Shown here: piece after piece, positions 60,879 to 64,000 of the stretch
How positions within the stretch are numbered: the stretch's first letter is position 1
Layout of the letters: each line of letters opens with the position of its first letter
Source of the DNA: Epiperipatus broadwayi
Lineage: Eukaryota > Onychophora > Udeonychophora > Euonychophora > Peripatidae
Assembly: GCA_028023455.1 (NCBI GenBank)
Contig: JAQFVV010000063.1
Location: forward strand, 4,822,794-4,886,793
Length of the DNA stretch: 64,000 nucleotides
Direction of reading: 5' to 3'
Program-made: the position numbers and the translations under genes
Notes under the pieces: generated by a model
Database searches by the model: none
Seen by the model: the letters and a program-made list of their open reading frames with translations, nothing else
What the model was told of the DNA's origin: nothing

Positions 60879-63137
60879 TGTAACGAGCACAGACGTTCGT
60901 TACATTGTTTTTTTTTATATATATTATTAAACAAGTTAAAATAAAAAGTTCGCATTTAAAAACTTTCTTTAAAAATTAAAAATTGAAATTAAAATATCGT
61001 CTTAAACTCTTATATATTAAGTCGCACAGATAATGAAAAATTATTAAAATAAAATTTTTATTAAGAAAAAGGTATTTTTAAAACTAAATTTTAAAAAAGA
61101 TTTGGAGATAAAATTATATCTTTAAATTTGTCTTGAAATATATTTTTGATTTGGAAAACAGGGTAATTAATTAGAAATGGAAATGATTGTTAATTAGTTA
61201 AATTAAAACCAGCCTTGAGCATTTAAATGTAATAACCTCAGTCAGATAGAAAAAAAAAACAATAGAAATTGATTAGCCAATGAAAGAAATCCATTTGGGA
61301 AATCTGACCTCAGCGAAAGAATCATCACTCCATGACGCAATGTTAATTCAATCCTTGACATTAATATAAAAAGGACAGGTTTTGGAAAGCTTGGTAGTTA
61401 GTGAATGAGGAGTGATTGATTATTGATGATGTAACAGCTAGGTGTTAGTGCTGGGGGGATTGAAAAAGACGCACAGCTTCAATCCCTTCAGTTCTGTAAG
61501 AAAGGAAGAAAAATGGGCCATCGTTTCTTCATTGAGGACCAATTACACTAAAAAATAAAAATAAAAATCTCCAAAGGATAAATAAATCGATCAACTGGAT
61601 ACGAATCTTCGGACTGACGTGGGAATTCACGTGCAAACGGCAAGGAATATACTGAAGATGAACTATTTCAATAACCGTAAGACTTTAAAACTTATGAACA
61701 GTAAATTAAAAACTTTCCAGATTTAAATGATTTCAATATTATTCTACCTGACCAACATTATTGTATTAATTAGTTATAATTTTATTTAATGTATTTAATT
61801 TGTAAAAATCATTTCCATTTATTTATTTATTTATTTAATTTGTTCTTTAAGTTTTATTATGATTTCTGTTTTCCGTTAAATAAATTATAAAAAAATGTTA
61901 AACTTAAGTCAGGCGTGAATGGCTGTATCGATTTGTAAAGATATATTAAGGGAGGTAATCTTGGGTTGTTCATTTCGTAGTTGAATTGGTTCAATGGATT
62001 GGATATATTTATGTAATTAGTAGGTGTAATATGAGATCCGCTACGGGCAGGATTATAGATATACGCCACACACCCTCTGTTTGCCTATGGATGGGTTTGT
62101 AAGTCGGCAGAATACCGCAGCCCATTCCTATGGAGTTTTTAGTTTATTGATCTACTTGCCCACAGATGTCATTCCCTGTGGGTGGAGAGTCAATGTCGTT
62201 TCTATTTCTACATATTGTTCAGATGTACATTCCTGACAATATAGTTGTGTTGTCATATCATGCTACATTGAATACATGAATGTATCAGATGGATTGGCGC
62301 CAGTTGATTGCGAAATGTGTTGCCTAAGGTTAAGTAGGGATAGAATATTTTATTTTCAAATGCAAATCTATGTAGTCGATTCAGGCTCGATCCTAAATAA
62401 AACTATTAAATTTAAGTTGTTTATAGATGCTTGCATAGATTGGTTATCGGTTAGGTATGTTTTGGGTTTTCATATTTGATCAAAATATATAGACATTCGA
62501 TAAATAATGATACCTTACAGTGAGTGTCTCTAATGTATTTATTCGGATGTCCTTTAAGTTATTGGTGACGATGCAAGTATCTTACGATGAATACTAGAGG
62601 GTTTCTTATAATTCCCTATGCAATTGTCAGTAATCAATAATTTTGTATTTTGATCATTTATGTTTACTTTGAAATGTTTTTGACCGTGTGAAATCTATGT
62701 AACCGATCTATAGCAACATATTAAACAGGTTTATAAGCCCATCTGTGCGAACTTGATTAAAAATGTAAATTTATAATATAATAATAACTCAATGTAAATT
62801 AAAGTAAAATCAAAGTTAAAAATAATGTTAAATGTACATCACTAAAATAATTTTAAACCTTATATATATATGTGCATAAATAAATCTGTTTGTATGATAA
62901 TTACTGGCAGTGGCTTACTTTATTCTTTTATATACTAGTAAATGATATTATTAAATCTCTGCTATTCCGCTGAGCTAGTGACAATGGGCTAACGATCTAA
63001 ATATGTAAATAAAGTGGAATCCTAACAGCGCGTATCTGCCTACTTTATAAATTTTTCTAGGCTCAAATGCCTAGATGGCGCCCTTTGGTAGTGCGGTGCG
63101 GTGCGATGCGATCTACTACTTCGTTTGGATCGTTATA
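60879..63137 (+). mobile_element. Solo LTR of a related, rearranged subfamily
   Basis: It starts TGTAACGAGC (terminal hairpin TGTAACGA/TCGTTACA, 60,879-60,904) and ends CGTTATA, with ATAT on both sides as possible target duplication (60,875-60,878 and 63,138-63,141; weak evidence in an AT run). A CCAAT (61,277-61,281), TATAAAA (61,365-61,371) and CCGTAAG donor (GTAAG 61,677-61,681) occur in the same order as in the 55.5-kb LTRs. Block B (61,895-62,395) precedes block A (62,405-62,755), the reverse of the other subfamily. The stretch 62,971-63,085 is identical to 57,441-57,555. No interior follows, so it is a recombined solo LTR. Confidence 0.88.
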
Positions 63138-63149
63138 ATATATATATAT

Positions 63150-64000
63150 GAGCAAAGTGCAATTTTATGGTTACAACATCAAAATGAGGTCATTAAATAA
63201 ATAAATTAATAATAATGAAAGAGTAGCAGGGCTGATATAAAAGCAGAAGAATCCGATGTGATATCATGCTTCCAAATGAAGAAAATGAAGTGGTTAAGAG
63301 TCCCTTGGAAATGACATGAGAGGCCTATTATATGAAAATGATCCCCGGAAGGTCAACTATCTGTGGGATAGGGCATGAAGAAAGTCTATGGGGCTGAACT
63401 CATCGCAATCCTTCAAGCTGGAAGCATATAATATTTAATAAACAAATCCCTATATCGGCAATGGAGCATAAAACTATGTCTTTATTGACATGAAATGGAT
63501 GTTTCTATTTCAATACACATAAAACTCACTTGAATGCTATCATTTAGGCAATTAATGTTATGCTATGTAATAATTATGGAAAAGATTTAATTTATACAAA
63601 ATAGATTTTAAAATTTATCCCCCTTCCCTTCCTTGCTATTTAACAGACTGAAATTCCATCCTCATGAATTTTATAACTTGAGAATAATAAAGTCTTTGAA
63701 ATATTAAGAGTATAACATAGTCAAATGAATAATAAAAAAAAAAAATCACCTTTTCAGAATTATTGTAGCAACATAGAAAAATATTGGATAGCGTTAACTT
63801 TTAAGTGAATAAAAATGTCCTTATTCTAAATGGAGTTACATAACAAATACCTTTTTTCTTTTAATATACTGAGAAACATGAAAATAGCTTAACTTGGAAA
63901 AATAATCTGGTGAGCATATTAATTAAGAGTGTATTTAGATCTAACTAAAGAGGAAGGGGGGTTAATAACCTCAATCTATGGAGGTCTAATTAGATAAGGA
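63150..64000. other. AT-rich non-coding stretch to window end
   Basis: No recognised gene. A segment of mixed composition (about 63,240-63,420, including GATCCCCGGAAGGTCAACTA) has no open frame. Nothing else supported. Confidence 0.45.

Overview
This window looks like intergenic, repeat-packed DNA from an invertebrate animal. By eye it is roughly three quarters A+T. Every coding signal I can recognise belongs to a eukaryotic mobile element: RTE-type and Jockey/CR1-type LINEs, Penelope-like elements (PLEs) with GIY-YIG domains, a Merlin DNA transposon, a hAT MITE, tRNA-derived SINEs and an LTR retrotransposon. I cannot name the species. No host protein gene, rRNA or functional tRNA could be supported. 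Nearly all open frames are short and are accidental, or lie inside microsatellites, SINEs or LTRs.

Layout. 1-9.6 kb: AT-rich DNA with a promoter-like patch on the minus strand (about 1.23-1.53 kb), a tandem pair of palindromic MITEs (2.46-2.78 kb), a tRNA-derived SINE (5.26 kb), a first copy of a family with terminal inverted repeats (5.49-5.88 kb) and a striking 720-bp block with almost no C on the plus strand (7.86-8.58 kb) that ends in a TGATGAAG...GAAAC hairpin. 9.6-22 kb: a 54-bp tandem repeat, decayed open frames, a possible PIF/Harbinger fragment and three more SINE copies with target-site duplications. 22-26 kb: an old dispersed repeat invaded by a foldback with a 15-bp target duplication, then a 1.5-kb composite foldback. 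26.6-27.3 kb: a complete hAT MITE with a perfect 8-bp duplication.

30-37 kb: a palindromic MITE, a tRNA-related repeat, two RTE-type LINE remnants, a Jockey/CR1-type LINE remnant, a 290-bp compound AAC/AAT microsatellite, a roughly 130-bp-unit minisatellite and a second SINE-like element. 38-50 kb: inverted dimers of the tRNA-related repeat, long AT microsatellites, a Merlin transposon with 370-bp inverted arms and an 8-bp duplication (41.47-42.76 kb), an inverted PLE (45.9-47.0 kb), a second PLE lineage with a tandemly repeated GIY-YIG piece (48.2-48.9 kb) and two tandem duplications.

52-64 kb: another copy of the 5.5-kb family, then the best-preserved element of the window: two nearly identical 2.05-kb LTRs around a 579-bp interior (55,546-60,233) with a 4-bp target duplication and a primer-binding site. 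A related but rearranged 2.26-kb solo LTR follows (60,879-63,137). In the two subfamilies the same two internal LTR blocks occur in opposite order, while a 115-bp stretch near the 3' end is identical. This giant-LTR, almost empty retroelement family is my best candidate for something undescribed.

The window shows no gene network. Its parts are selfish elements that nest in each other. The non-autonomous ones (SINEs, MITEs, the short-interior LTR element) would need proteins encoded elsewhere.
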